Notes: generated by a model from the letters alone, not told the origin. A stretch of 64,000 nucleotides of DNA from Actinoplanes italicus (GCF_003001815.1 NZ_PVMZ01000002.1:186001-250000), one strand, 5' to 3'. Shown: positions 40,972 through 50,178, counted from the first letter of the stretch. A program made the numbers and translations.

Positions 40972-42411
40972 GTGAGCCAGGCCCCCAGCCGTACCGTTGT
41001 CGTCCTCGCCGCCGGTGAGGGGAAGCGGATGAAGTCCGCGACACCCAAGGTTCTGCAGCCTCTGCTGGGCCGCACCCTGCTCGGCCATGTGCTGGCCGTC
41101 GCGCAGGCGATCCACACCGACCGGACCGTGGTGGTCGTCGGGCACAAGGCGGACGAGGTCGGCGCGTTCCTGGCCGAGGCCGCGCCGGAGGCGACGCCGG
41201 TGCTGCAGGCGGAGCAGAACGGCACGGGTCACGCGGTGCGGATCGCTCTGGACGCGACGCCCGATCTGACCGGCACCGTGGTGGTGCTCAGTGGTGATGT
41301 GCCGCTGTTGCGCCCGGAGACGGTGGAGGCGCTGCTGGCCACGCATGAGCGGGCGGGCGCGGCGGCGACGGTGCTGAGCGCCGAGGTGGATGTGCCGGGT
41401 GGTCTGGGCCGGATCGTGCGTGGTGTGGACGGCAATCTGGAGCGGATCGTCGAGGCGAAGGACGCGAGTGACGCGGAGCGCCGGATCCGGGAGATCAATT
41501 CGGGGATCTACGCGTTCGACGCGGTGTTGCTGCGGGAGGCGCTGGGCAAGCTGTCGACGGACAACGCGCAGGGCGAGGAGTACCTGACCGACGTCTTCGG
41601 GATTCTGGCGTCGCAGGGTCATCCGGTGGCGATCGAGGTGGCGGAGTTCGCCTTCGAGACGCTGGGCTGCAACGACCGCGCGGAGTTGTCGAAGCTGCGG
41701 GTGCTGATGCGCGATCGGGTGAACGAGACGTGGATGCGGTCGGGTGTGCTGCTGCTGGATCCGGCGACGACGTGGATCGATGTGACGGCGACGCTGGAGC
41801 CGGACGCGGTCGTCGATCAGAATTCGCAGATCCTGGGGTCGAGTTCGGTGGCGACGGGCGCGGTGGTCGGTCCGGACACGACGTTGATCGACACTGCGGT
41901 GGCCGAGGGCGCGACGGTTCTGCGGACGCATTCGATCGGTGCGGTGATCGGTCCTGAGGCGTCGGTGGGGCCGTATTCGTTCCTGCGTCCGGGGACGCGG
42001 CTGGCGCGTAAGGCGAAGATCGGCGGGTTCGTCGAGGCGAAGAACGCCGAGCTGGGTGAGGGCGCGAAGGTGCCGCATCTGACCTATGTGGGTGACGCGT
42101 CGATCGGCGCGCGGGCGAACATCGGTGCGGGCACGATCTTCGCGAACTATGACGGCGTGAGGAAGAGCCGGACGACGGTGGGGGAGGCGGCGTTCGTCGG
42201 TTCGGACACGGTCCTGATCGCTCCGGTGGAGATCGGTCCGGGTGCATATGTGGCGGCCGGCAGCGCGGTGGCGAAGGATGTTCCGGCGGGGAATCTGGGT
42301 GTGACACGGGCGCAGCAGCGCAACATCGAGGGCTGGACGGCCCGGAAACGGCCGGGCACAGTGTCGGCGGCTGCGGCGGAGGCTGCGAATATCACCTCTG
42401 AGCAGGAGTGA
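40972..42411 (+). CDS. glmU: Bifunctional GlcNAc-1-P uridyltransferase / GlcN-1-P acetyltransferase
   Basis: A 479-residue enzyme making UDP-GlcNAc for peptidoglycan. The N-terminal pyrophosphorylase has VVLAAGEGKRMKSATPKVLQ, QNGTGHAV and the GDVPLL metal site. The C-terminal left-handed beta helix has YSFLRPGTRL, GGFVEAKNAE, IGAGTIFANYDG and the SDTVLIAPV acetyl-CoA part. GTG 40972 follows GGAG (40962-40965) by six bases; ATG 40960 is an alternative adding four residues. The frame extends back across tRNA-Gln but that is not coding. prs follows 111 bp downstream. Confidence 0.96.
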   Translation: MSQAPSRTVVVLAAGEGKRMKSATPKVLQPLLGRTLLGHVLAVAQAIHTDRTVVVVGHKADEVGAFLAEAAPEATPVLQAEQNGTGHAVRIALDATPDLTGTVVVLSGDVPLLRPETVEALLATHERAGAAATVLSAEVDVPGGLGRIVRGVDGNLERIVEAKDASDAERRIREINSGIYAFDAVLLREALGKLSTDNAQGEEYLTDVFGILASQGHPVAIEVAEFAFETLGCNDRAELSKLRVLMRDRVNETWMRSGVLLLDPATTWIDVTATLEPDAVVDQNSQILGSSSVATGAVVGPDTTLIDTAVAEGATVLRTHSIGAVIGPEASVGPYSFLRPGTRLARKAKIGGFVEAKNAELGEGAKVPHLTYVGDASIGARANIGAGTIFANYDGVRKSRTTVGEAAFVGSDTVLIAPVEIGPGAYVAAGSAVAKDVPAGNLGVTRAQQRNIEGWTARKRPGTVSAAAAEAANITSEQE

Positions 42412-42522
42412 TCCAGCTGGGGTGAGGCATGCCACGCGAGGGCCTCGAAACGTGGCGGTTACGTTGCCGCAAGGGATACTTGACTGCGAACCCCACCCCC
42501 TATCCACGGGAGCAGCGAGTCG

Positions 42523-43503
42523 ATGGGCAGCATCGTCGCCGAGAACCGTAAGAGTCTGATGCTTTTCTCCGGTCGGGGTTTCCCCGAGCTGGCGGAGGAG
42601 ATCGGCCAGGTGCTCGGCGTGGCGCCGACGCCGTCTGATTCGTATGAGTTCGCCAACGGAGAGATTTTCGTCCGGTTCAAGGAGTCGGTGCGCGGCTCGG
42701 ATGCCTTCGTGGTGCAGTCGGTCACCGAGGGGGTGAACCGCTGGGTCATGGAGACCCTGATCATGATCGACGCGTTGAAGCGTGGGTCGGCGAAGCGGAT
42801 CACCGTGGTGTTGCCGTTCTACCCGTATTCGCGTCAGGACAAGAAGCACCGTGGCCGGGAGCCGATCTCGGCTCGTCTGGTGGCTGACCTGCTGAAGACG
42901 GCGGGGGCCAACCGGATTCTGACCGTCGATCTGCACACGGCACAGATCCAGGGGTTCTTCGACGGTCCGGTGGATCACCTGTTCGCGATGGACACGCTGG
43001 CCGACTACGTGCAGAAGAAGTACGCGGGCCGGCCGATGACCGTGGTGGCGCCGGATTCGGGCCGGGTGCGGGTGGCGGAGCGGTGGACGGACCGGCTGGG
43101 TGGTTGCCCGCTGGCGTTCATCCACAAGACGCGTGACCCGTTGAAGCCGAATCAGGTGGTGGCGAACCGGGTGGTCGGTGAGGTCGAGGGCCGGGTGTGC
43201 CTGATCGTCGACGACATGATCGACACTGGTGGCACGATCGCGAAGGCCGCGGACATCCTGTTCCAGGAGGGTGCGGCGGATGTGATCGTGGCGTCGACGC
43301 ACGCGCTGTTGTCGGATCCGGCGACGGAGCGGCTGAAGAACAGCAAGATCAGTGAGTTGGTGGTGACGAACACGTTGCCGCTGTCGCCGGAGAAGCGGCT
43401 CGACAAGATCACTGTGTTGTCGATCGCGCCGTTGTTGGCGCGGGCGATCCGTGAGGTGTTCGACGACGGATCGGTCACCACTTTGTTCGGTGGTCTCAGC
43501 TAG
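42523..43503 (+). CDS. prs: Ribose-phosphate pyrophosphokinase
   Basis: A 326-residue class I PRPP synthase supplying PRPP for nucleotide, His and Trp synthesis and, in actinobacteria, arabinan precursors. Motifs: DSYEFANGEIFVRF, PYSRQDKKHRGREPISARL, VDLHTAQIQGFF, APDSGRVRVAERW and the PRPP loop DDMIDTGGTI. The glmU-prs-rplY-pth order is a standard actinobacterial block. A terminator follows. Confidence 0.96.
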   Translation: MGSIVAENRKSLMLFSGRGFPELAEEIGQVLGVAPTPSDSYEFANGEIFVRFKESVRGSDAFVVQSVTEGVNRWVMETLIMIDALKRGSAKRITVVLPFYPYSRQDKKHRGREPISARLVADLLKTAGANRILTVDLHTAQIQGFFDGPVDHLFAMDTLADYVQKKYAGRPMTVVAPDSGRVRVAERWTDRLGGCPLAFIHKTRDPLKPNQVVANRVVGEVEGRVCLIVDDMIDTGGTIAKAADILFQEGAADVIVASTHALLSDPATERLKNSKISELVVTNTLPLSPEKRLDKITVLSIAPLLARAIREVFDDGSVTTLFGGLS

Positions 43504-43518
43504 CAGGACTCACGGAGG

Positions 43519-43547
43519 GGCGCCTGCCGGGCGGCGGGCGCCTTTAT
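43519..43547 (+). terminator. Terminator after prs
   Basis: A 10-bp stem (GGCGCCTGCC / GGCGGGCGCC, one G-U pair), loop gggc, then tttatc. Short T-run, hence moderate certainty. Confidence 0.65.
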
Positions 43548-43879
43548 CGTCTGGTGCAACTTGCACCAGGAGGTTGGTTTTTTCGCAGGCGTCGTCAGCG
43601 GGGCGGACCCGCTGACCGATGCACGATCGTGGCAGGTAAGCTAGTGCGGTTGCCACGGCGAGGGTGCTTCGTGGGCTGTTGAGGTTCGCAGCCTGCTCGA
43701 GGCGCCGTCATCGACGCGGTGCTCCGGGCCTGTGCCCAGCGCGCCCTCTTGCCCGGCAGCGCCGAAACACCGTTACCTCTGACGGCCCGCACCGCCAGAG
43801 GTCGCCACCGCAGCACTGCCGGATACCGCAGCCGCAGACTTAGACGCAGCCCGCATCGAAGAGTTTCAGGAGTTTCCCC
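43548..43879 (+). other. Structured leader region upstream of rplY
   Basis: No protein gene. It holds a near-perfect palindrome (43551-43569, ctggtgcaa-c-ttgcaccag) followed by a T6 run, a 9-bp hairpin (43594-43602 / 43608-43616), a possible promoter (CTGACC at 43613, TAAGCT at 43637-43642, 18-bp spacing) and a further hairpin (43775-43781 / 43796-43802). Transcription from TAAGCT would give a leader of about 230 nt, long enough for feedback control of rplY. Confidence 0.45.
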
Positions 43880-44485
43880 GTGTCCGAGGTAAAGATCAGC
43901 GCCGAGCCCCGCACCGAGTTCGGCAAGGGTGGTGCTCGCCGCACGCGCCGGGCCGGCCTCGTGCCTGCCGTGCTGTACGGCCACGGCGAGAAGCCGCAGC
44001 ACATCGCCCTTCCGGCCCGTGAGTTCGCCGCCGCCATTCGTCATGGCGGCATCAACCAGATCTTCACGATCGACATCGCCGGCAACTCGGGCGCCACGCT
44101 CGCGCTGCCGAAGGCGATCCAGCGTGACCCGATTCGTGACACGTTCGAGCACGTGGACCTGCTCATCGTGAAGCGCGGCGAGAAGATCCAGGTCGACGTT
44201 CAGGTCACCCTGACCGGTGAGGCCGCCAAGAACACCCTGATCGTGCACGAGTCGAACACGGTCGCCGTGGTCGCCGACGCGTTGCACCTGCCGTCCGAGC
44301 TGGAGGCCTCGATCGACGGCCTCGAGGCGGGCTCGCACATCACCGCTGGTGACGTGAAGCTGCCGAAGGGCGTCGAGCTCGCCGTCGACGCCGAGACGGT
44401 GCTCGCGATCATCAACGCGGCCCAGTCGAACGAGGAGGCTCCGGCCGAGGACGAGGCTCCGGCCGAGGGCGACAGCGCGGAGTAA
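43880..44485 (+). CDS. rplY: 50S ribosomal protein L25 / Ctc-type
   Basis: A 201-residue long form of L25. The N-terminal 5S rRNA-binding domain (EPRTEFGKGGARRTRRAGL, LVPAVLYGHGEKP) is followed by the TL5/Ctc domain (LIVKRGEKIQVDV, LPKGVELAVDAETV). A short acidic Glu/Ala repeat tail (EEAPAEDEAPAEGD) ends it. It binds 5S rRNA in the central protuberance; Ctc forms are also stress-induced. Caggag lies seven bases before GTG 43880. A strong hairpin separates it from pth. Confidence 0.95.
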   Translation: MSEVKISAEPRTEFGKGGARRTRRAGLVPAVLYGHGEKPQHIALPAREFAAAIRHGGINQIFTIDIAGNSGATLALPKAIQRDPIRDTFEHVDLLIVKRGEKIQVDVQVTLTGEAAKNTLIVHESNTVAVVADALHLPSELEASIDGLEAGSHITAGDVKLPKGVELAVDAETVLAIINAAQSNEEAPAEDEAPAEGDSAE

Positions 44486-44514
44486 GTCCGTCTCGCAGCA
44501 GCGGTAAGCCAGTG

Positions 44515-44548
44515 ATCAGGGAAAGTGCCGGACGGCACTTTCCCTGAT
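44515..44548 (+). terminator. Perfect 15-bp hairpin between rplY and pth
   Basis: Arms 44515-44529 (ATCAGGGAAAGTGCC) and 44534-44548 are exactly complementary, with loop GGAC. It is followed by gtgtatgtgg, not a T-run, and ends nine bases before the pth ribosome site (GGAGG 44557-44561). It may be a terminator, a processing site, or a regulator of pth. Confidence 0.7.
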
Positions 44549-44566
44549 GTGTATGTGGAGGCTTTT

Positions 44567-45154
44567 GTGGTGGACGAGGCGCCGTGGCTGGTCGTCGGTC
44601 TGGGTAACCCGGGCCGGGAGTACGCCGGTAACCGGCACAACGTGGGTTTCATGGTGGCAGATCTGCTGGCGTCGCGGGTGGGCGCGAAGTTCGGCCGGGC
44701 GAAGCGCGCGCAGACCGAGGTCGCCGAGGGGCGGCTCGGGTTCGGTGGGCCGAAGCTGGTGCTGTTGAAGCCGCTGACGTACATGAACCTGTCGGGGACG
44801 CCGGTGGTGTCGCTCGCGCAGTTCTTCAAAGTGCCGGTGGCGAATGTGATCGCGGTGCATGATGAGCTGGATGTGCCGTTCGGGCAGATTAGGGCGAAAC
44901 GAGGCGGAGGCGAAGGCGGTCACAACGGGCTCCGCTCGATGTCGAAGTCGCTCGCGAGCAAGGAGTACGCGCGGGTGCGTTTCGGGATCGGCCGGCCTCC
45001 GGGGCGGCAGGATCCGGCGGACTACGTGCTCTCCGACTTCTCCGCGGTGGAGCGCAAGGAGCTGGACTTCCTGGTGGACCGGGCGGCCGATGTGGCGGAG
45101 GCGATCGTCGTCGAGGGCGTCGAGTGGGCGCAGAACCGGTATCACGGGACTTGA
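44567..45154 (+). CDS. pth: Peptidyl-tRNA hydrolase
   Basis: A 195-residue enzyme that frees tRNA from prematurely released peptidyl-tRNA. Conserved residues are visible in [20 protein letters not shown] (catalytic His in NRHNVG), [21 protein letters not shown] and [12 protein letters not shown]. Two adjacent GTG codons (44567, 44570) follow GGAGG; either may start the protein. ATG-like codons further up belong to the hairpin and are not used. Confidence 0.95.
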   Translation: MVDEAPWLVVGLGNPGREYAGNRHNVGFMVADLLASRVGAKFGRAKRAQTEVAEGRLGFGGPKLVLLKPLTYMNLSGTPVVSLAQFFKVPVANVIAVHDELDVPFGQIRAKRGGGEGGHNGLRSMSKSLASKEYARVRFGIGRPPGRQDPADYVLSDFSAVERKELDFLVDRAADVAEAIVVEGVEWAQNRYHGT

Positions 45155-45254
45155 TCTCCATCTGACGATGCCGTGACGCTGCCCGCGGTCGTCCGTTGGT
45201 CACTCGGACGCACGATTTTCGGTGCGGGGCCGATGTGACGGGAGGGTTCGAGGG

Positions 45255-46997
45255 ATGTCGCAGAACGTGTCCGAGGACCGGGCGGACGCGTTGACGGAAC
45301 CCACGGTTGCGCTGCCGCAGGTGTCGCCGCCGCCGGGTTACGGAGCGGCGAATCATCCGCCCGGCAATCAGGGCCCGCAACGGCCGGCGGTACGGCGCGG
45401 CAGCCGTAACCGCCGGATTCCGGGCCCGGCGGCGGGTGTGGAGAACGCACCGCCGCGTGTGGTGAGCGGGGAGCCGGATCCCGCCCGCAACCAGGCGATG
45501 GACCGGCTGATGCGTGGTGGCCGCAACCGGTCGGTGGCGGCGCGCCCGGCGAGCCGGCCGTTCGTGCGGACGCGGGGCCGGCACGCGGCGATGTCGCGGC
45601 GGCAGGACTGGGAGCGCCGCTATGTGCGGGCCCTGGTGCTGGCCGATCTGACTGCCGGTGTGGTGGCGGGGGCGGCGACGTTCAGTGCCCGGTTCGGGTA
45701 CTCGGTCACCGACTGGAACCGCACCTACCTGATCTGGTCGGCGCTCATGCCGGTGGCACTGCTGCTGGTGCTGGTGGCGGCCCGGGCGTACGAGCGGCGG
45801 TACCTGTTCGTCGGCTCGGACGAGTACCAGCGGGTGCTGCGTGGTGGGGCGGGTCTGATCGGTGGTGCGGCCGTCGTGTCGTACGCCCTCAATCTTGATC
45901 TTGCCCGGTCGTATGTCCTGGTGGCGTTTCCGCTGGCGATAGCCGCGATCGTGGTGCTGCGTTTCGTGCTGCGTAAGCGGCTGCACTGGGCCCGGGCGCG
46001 GGGGGAGAACCTCCGCCGGGTGATCGTGGTCGGTCACGAGCTGTCGGTCATCGGGATCACCCGGCAGTTGCGCCGCGAGCGGTATCACGGTCTGGAGGTG
46101 GTGGGCGCCTGCCTGCCGCCGGGTGCGGACGGTATCGGGGTGACCGATCTGCCGGTGTACGGGTCGTTCGACGACGTGGCGAGCGCGGTGTGCCGGGCGG
46201 ACGCGGACACCGTGGTGGTGTTGAGCTGCCCGGAGCTGGACGGGGCGGCGGTGCGCCGGCTGGCGTGGCGGCTGGAGCGCGACGAGGTCGATCTCGTGGT
46301 GGCCAGCACGCTGGTGGACGTGGCCGGGGCGCGGACCACGATCCGGCCGTTCGACGGCCTGCCGATGCTGCATGTCGAGCATCCCCGGCTGCACGGGGGG
46401 TCACGGCTGGTGAAAGAGCTGGTCGACCGGGTCGGCGCCCTGCTTCTGCTGATCCTTCTCGGTCCTGTGCTCCTGAGCGTGGCGCTCTGCGTGGGCCTTA
46501 CGTCCCGTGGCCCGGTACTCTTTCGCCAGGTGCGCGTGGGACGTGACGGCCGTTTGTTCCGGATCTTCAAGTTCCGCAGCATGTACGTCGATGCCGAGGC
46601 ACGGCTTGCCGAGCTGAGGCACCTCAACGAGCACGACGGTGTGCTCTTCAAAATCCGCGACGACCCGCGTGTCACCCCGGTCGGGCGGTGGTTGCGCAGG
46701 TTCTCGCTGGACGAGCTGCCGCAGCTGCTGAACGTCCTGTCGGGGCGCATGTCGCTGGTCGGTCCGAGGCCGCCGCTGCCGACCGAGGCAGCCGCGTACG
46801 CCGACGACGTGCGGCGCCGGCTTGCCGTCAAGCCGGGGATGACCGGTCTCTGGCAGGTGTCGGGCCGGTCGGACCTCTCCTGGGAGGAGGCGGTCCGGCT
46901 GGATCTGCGCTATGTCGAGAACTGGTCGCTGAGCCTGGATCTGGTGATCCTGCTCAGGACGGTGACCGCCGTGGTGCGGTCGTCGGGAGCGTACTGA
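45255..46997 (+). CDS. Polyprenyl glycosylphosphotransferase (WcaJ/CpsE-like)
   Basis: A 580-residue membrane enzyme that moves a sugar 1-phosphate from a nucleotide sugar to undecaprenyl phosphate, starting an exopolysaccharide unit. An Arg/Pro-rich cytosolic start (about 110 residues) precedes four TM helices (about 118-240), a CoA-binding-like domain (about 255-385) and, after a last TM, the catalytic domain. That domain has FRQVRVGRDGRLFRIFKFRS, SLDELPQLLNVLSGRMSLVG and KPGMTGLWQVSGR. RBS gaggg precedes ATG 45255. No other exopolysaccharide genes are adjacent, which is unusual for an initiating transferase. Confidence 0.9.
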   Translation: MSQNVSEDRADALTEPTVALPQVSPPPGYGAANHPPGNQGPQRPAVRRGSRNRRIPGPAAGVENAPPRVVSGEPDPARNQAMDRLMRGGRNRSVAARPASRPFVRTRGRHAAMSRRQDWERRYVRALVLADLTAGVVAGAATFSARFGYSVTDWNRTYLIWSALMPVALLLVLVAARAYERRYLFVGSDEYQRVLRGGAGLIGGAAVVSYALNLDLARSYVLVAFPLAIAAIVVLRFVLRKRLHWARARGENLRRVIVVGHELSVIGITRQLRRERYHGLEVVGACLPPGADGIGVTDLPVYGSFDDVASAVCRADADTVVVLSCPELDGAAVRRLAWRLERDEVDLVVASTLVDVAGARTTIRPFDGLPMLHVEHPRLHGGSRLVKELVDRVGALLLLILLGPVLLSVALCVGLTSRGPVLFRQVRVGRDGRLFRIFKFRSMYVDAEARLAELRHLNEHDGVLFKIRDDPRVTPVGRWLRRFSLDELPQLLNVLSGRMSLVGPRPPLPTEAAAYADDVRRRLAVKPGMTGLWQVSGRSDLSWEEAVRLDLRYVENWSLSLDLVILLRTVTAVVRSSGAY

Positions 46998-47026
46998 CAG
47001 GCGCGTACTGGAGTGAGGAGCGAGAG

Positions 47027-47899
47027 ATGAGCGAGCAGACGAAGGCGTCGGCACGCATAACGGTGGCACGAGACGCCGGTGAGGGCGGTACTCCACCGGT
47101 CAACGACTCCGCCTTCGCTCGCTGGCTCGCCGACCGTGCCGGACAGCTTCTGCTCCAGGTCCGTGCGGAGGTCGGTCACGAGGACGGCAAGGCTCTCAAG
47201 GCCGCCGGTGACCAGGCCGCCCATGAACTGCTGCGGGCCGAGCTGGCCCGCTGGCGCCCGGCCGACGCGGTGTTGTCCGAGGAGGACGAGCAGTCGCGTG
47301 TCGCCTGGACCGAGGGCAACCGCCCGGACCGGCTGGGCAGCAACCGGGTCTGGATCGTGGATCCGCTGGACGGCACCCGCGAGTTCTCCGAGGAGGGCCG
47401 CGACGACTGGGCCGTGCACGTGGCGCTGTGGACGGCCGACTCGTCGGCTCCGGCCCGGCTGACCGCGGGCGCGGTGGCGATGCCGGCCCGGCACTGCACG
47501 CTCGCCACCGATCAGCCGCCGGCGTACCCGCCGATGCCGCTGGAGTCGGCGACGGGTGGTTCGATCCGGATCGCGGCGAGCCGGACCCGGCCGCCGGCGT
47601 TCGTGACGGCGCTGGCCGAAGGTCTGGGTGCCGAGCTGGTGCCGATGGGCTCGGCCGGGGTGAAGATCGCCGCGGTGATCAACGGAGAGGCGGACGCGTA
47701 CGTGCACGCCGGCGGGCAGTACGAGTGGGACTCGGCCGCACCGGTCGCTGTGGCATTGGCCACGGGGTTGCATGCGTCACGTGTCGACGGCAGCCCTCTG
47801 GCCTATAACCAGGCGGATCCGAAGTTGCCCGACCTGGTCGTCTGTCGCAAGGATCTCGCTCCTCGGTTGCTTGCTGCGTTGCAGAGGCATCTTCCGTAA
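47027..47899 (+). CDS. cysQ: 3'(2'),5'-bisphosphate nucleotidase CysQ
   Basis: A 290-residue member of the inositol-monophosphatase superfamily. Metal-site motifs are LSEEDEQS, WIVDPLDGTREFSEEG and EWDSAAPVAVA. CysQ hydrolyses PAP or PAPS to AMP or APS and so balances sulfate assimilation. Its position directly before cysD and cysN supports this over inositol phosphatase. A gaggagcgagag ribosome site precedes ATG 47027. Confidence 0.9.
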   Translation: MSEQTKASARITVARDAGEGGTPPVNDSAFARWLADRAGQLLLQVRAEVGHEDGKALKAAGDQAAHELLRAELARWRPADAVLSEEDEQSRVAWTEGNRPDRLGSNRVWIVDPLDGTREFSEEGRDDWAVHVALWTADSSAPARLTAGAVAMPARHCTLATDQPPAYPPMPLESATGGSIRIAASRTRPPAFVTALAEGLGAELVPMGSAGVKIAAVINGEADAYVHAGGQYEWDSAAPVAVALATGLHASRVDGSPLAYNQADPKLPDLVVCRKDLAPRLLAALQRHLP

Positions 47900-47954
47900 C
47901 AATGACGTCTGCCCTGCCGGCCGACACCGGAGAAAGGTCTGGGGACAGAAACCC

Positions 47955-48866
47955 ATGAGCCAGACGAAGCCCTATCGCGTCTCGCATCTGGATGCGCTCG
48001 AAGCCGAGAGCATCTTCATCATGCGGGAGGTCATGGCCGAGTTCGAGCGCCCCGCGCTGCTCTTCTCCGGCGGCAAGGACTCGATCGTGATGCTGCGCCT
48101 CGCGGAGAAGGCGTTCGCGCCGGCGCGCGTCCCGTTCCCGGTCATGCACATCGACACCGGTCACAACTTCGCCGAGGTGCTGGAGTACCGCGACTCCCGG
48201 GTCGCCACCCTCGGACTGAACCTGGTGGTCGCCAGCGTCCAGGAGGCGATCGACACCGGCCTGGTCCGCGAGCTGCCGGACGGCACCCGCAACCGGATCC
48301 AGACGCCGGTGCTGCTCGCCGCCCAGGAGAAATACCGGTTCGACGCTCTCTTCGGCGGCGCCCGCCGCGACGAGGAGAAGGCCCGCGCCAAGGAGCGGAT
48401 GTTCAGCTTCCGTGACGAGTTCGGCCAGTGGGACCCGAAGAACCAGCGGCCCGAGCTGTGGGCGCTGTACAACGGGCGGCACCACCCGGGCGAGTCGATC
48501 CGGGTGTTCCCGCTGTCCAACTGGACCGAGCTGGACGTCTGGCACTACATCGCCAAGGAGAACATCCCACTGCCGAGCATCTACTACGCCCACGACCGTG
48601 AGGTCGTCGAGCGCAACGGGATGTTCTACGCGGTCAACGAGTTCATCCGGCTGCGTGACGGTGAGACGTCCGAGGTCCGCCGTGTGCGGTACCGGACGGT
48701 CGGCGACGCGTCGCAGACCGCGGCCGTGCTGTCGGAGGCCGACACCGTCGAGAAGGTGATCGACGAGGTCGCTGCGACCCGGATCACCGAGCGTGGCGCG
48801 ACCCGTGGCGACGACAAGGTCAGCGAAGCCGCGATGGAAGACCGTAAGCGAGAGGGTTACTTCTGA
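47955..48866 (+). CDS. cysD: Sulfate adenylyltransferase subunit 2
   Basis: A 303-residue ATP-pyrophosphatase that, with CysN, forms APS from ATP and sulfate. The PP-loop is LLFSGGKDSIVMLRLA; other marks are HIDTGHNF, GGARRDEEKARAKER and VFPLSNWTELDVW. ATG 47955 is favoured over earlier codons that overlap cysQ. Its TGA shares a base with the cysN ATG. Confidence 0.96.
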   Translation: MSQTKPYRVSHLDALEAESIFIMREVMAEFERPALLFSGGKDSIVMLRLAEKAFAPARVPFPVMHIDTGHNFAEVLEYRDSRVATLGLNLVVASVQEAIDTGLVRELPDGTRNRIQTPVLLAAQEKYRFDALFGGARRDEEKARAKERMFSFRDEFGQWDPKNQRPELWALYNGRHHPGESIRVFPLSNWTELDVWHYIAKENIPLPSIYYAHDREVVERNGMFYAVNEFIRLRDGETSEVRRVRYRTVGDASQTAAVLSEADTVEKVIDEVAATRITERGATRGDDKVSEAAMEDRKREGYF

Positions 48867-50164
48867 TGAGCCAGGCAGTTCTCGAGCCTGACGCCGCCGC
48901 CTCGCGCGGCATGGACCTGCTGCGGTTCGCCACCGCCGGCAGCGTCGACGACGGCAAGTCCACCCTCATCGGCCGGCTGCTGTACGACACCAAGACGATC
49001 TTCGAGGACCAGCTCGAGGCCGTGGAGAGCGCCAGCGCGTCCCGCGGCGACGAGTACACGAACCTCGCGCTGCTCACCGACGGCCTGCGCGCCGAGCGGG
49101 AGCAGGGCATCACGATCGACGTGGCGTACCGGTACTTCGCGACGCCGCGGCGCAAGTTCATCATCGCCGACACCCCGGGCCACATTCAGTACACCCGGAA
49201 CATGGTGACCGGCGCGTCCACCGCCGACCTGGCGCTGATCCTGGTCGACGCCCGTAAGGGCCTGGTCGAGCAGTCCCGCCGGCACGCCTTCCTGACGAGC
49301 CTGCTGCGGGTGCCGCACCTGGTCCTCTGCGTCAACAAGATGGACCTGGTCGACTGGGACCAGAAGGTGTTCGAGCGGATCGCCGACGAGTTCACCTCGT
49401 TCGCCGCGAAACTCGACGCCCCGGACCTCACGATCATCCCGATCTCCGCGCTGAACGGCGACAACATCGCCAGCCGCTCGGAGAACTCGCCGTGGTACGA
49501 GGGCCCTTCGCTGCTGCACCACCTGGAGCACGTGCACATCGCCAGTGACCGCAACCTGGTCGACGTGCGGTTCCCGGTGCAGTACGTGATCCGCCCGCAG
49601 TCGACCACGGTCACCGACTACCGCGGCTACGCCGGTCAGGTCGCCTCCGGCATCCTCAAGCCCGGTGACGACGTGATGGTCCTGCCCTCCGGTCTGACCA
49701 GCACCATCGCGGCGATCGAGACCGCCGACGGCCCGGTCGACGAGGCGTTCCCGCCGATGTCGGTGACGGTTCGCCTCAACGACGAGATCGACATCTCGCG
49801 CGGTGACATGATCTGCCGCCCGCACAACGCGCCGGCCGCCGCCCAGGACATCGAGGCGATGATCTGCTGGATGGACGAGACGGCCCCGCTGAGGGTCGGC
49901 GGCAAGTACGCGATCAAGCACACCACCCGCAGCGCCCGCGCCGTGGTCCGCGGTCTGCAGTACCGCCTGGATGTGAACACTCTGCACCGCGACGAGAGCG
50001 CCGGTGAGCTGAGCCTCAACGAGATCGGCCGGGTCAAGCTGCGCACGACCGTGCCGCTGCTCGCCGACGAGTACCGGCGCAACCGCACCACGGGCGGCTT
50101 CATCCTGATCGACGAGGGCACTCACCGCACGGTCGGCGCCGGAATCATCATCGAGGCGCGCTAG
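48866..50164 (+). CDS. cysN: Sulfate adenylyltransferase subunit 1
   Basis: A 432-residue GTPase of the EF-Tu class that drives APS formation by CysD. G motifs: GSVDDGKSTLIGRLL (G1), EQGITIDVAYRYF (G2), IADTPGH (G3) and CVNKMDLVDW (G4). No APS-kinase (CysC) domain is fused at the C-terminus, and no cysC or cysH is in the window. The stop codon lies inside a 24-bp perfect palindrome shared with the convergent gene's stop. Confidence 0.95.
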   Translation: MSQAVLEPDAAASRGMDLLRFATAGSVDDGKSTLIGRLLYDTKTIFEDQLEAVESASASRGDEYTNLALLTDGLRAEREQGITIDVAYRYFATPRRKFIIADTPGHIQYTRNMVTGASTADLALILVDARKGLVEQSRRHAFLTSLLRVPHLVLCVNKMDLVDWDQKVFERIADEFTSFAAKLDAPDLTIIPISALNGDNIASRSENSPWYEGPSLLHHLEHVHIASDRNLVDVRFPVQYVIRPQSTTVTDYRGYAGQVASGILKPGDDVMVLPSGLTSTIAAIETADGPVDEAFPPMSVTVRLNDEIDISRGDMICRPHNAPAAAQDIEAMICWMDETAPLRVGGKYAIKHTTRSARAVVRGLQYRLDVNTLHRDESAGELSLNEIGRVKLRTTVPLLADEYRRNRTTGGFILIDEGTHRTVGAGIIIEAR

Positions 50165-50178
50165 CGCGCTAGCGCGCC
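50155..50178. repeat. 24-bp perfect palindrome containing both convergent stops
   Basis: The sequence GGCGCGCTAGCG followed by its exact reverse complement fills 50155-50178. The cysN TAG (50162-50164) and the minus-strand gene's TAG (50169-50171) are symmetric parts of it. As RNA it could form a hairpin in either transcript. Confidence 0.92.
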
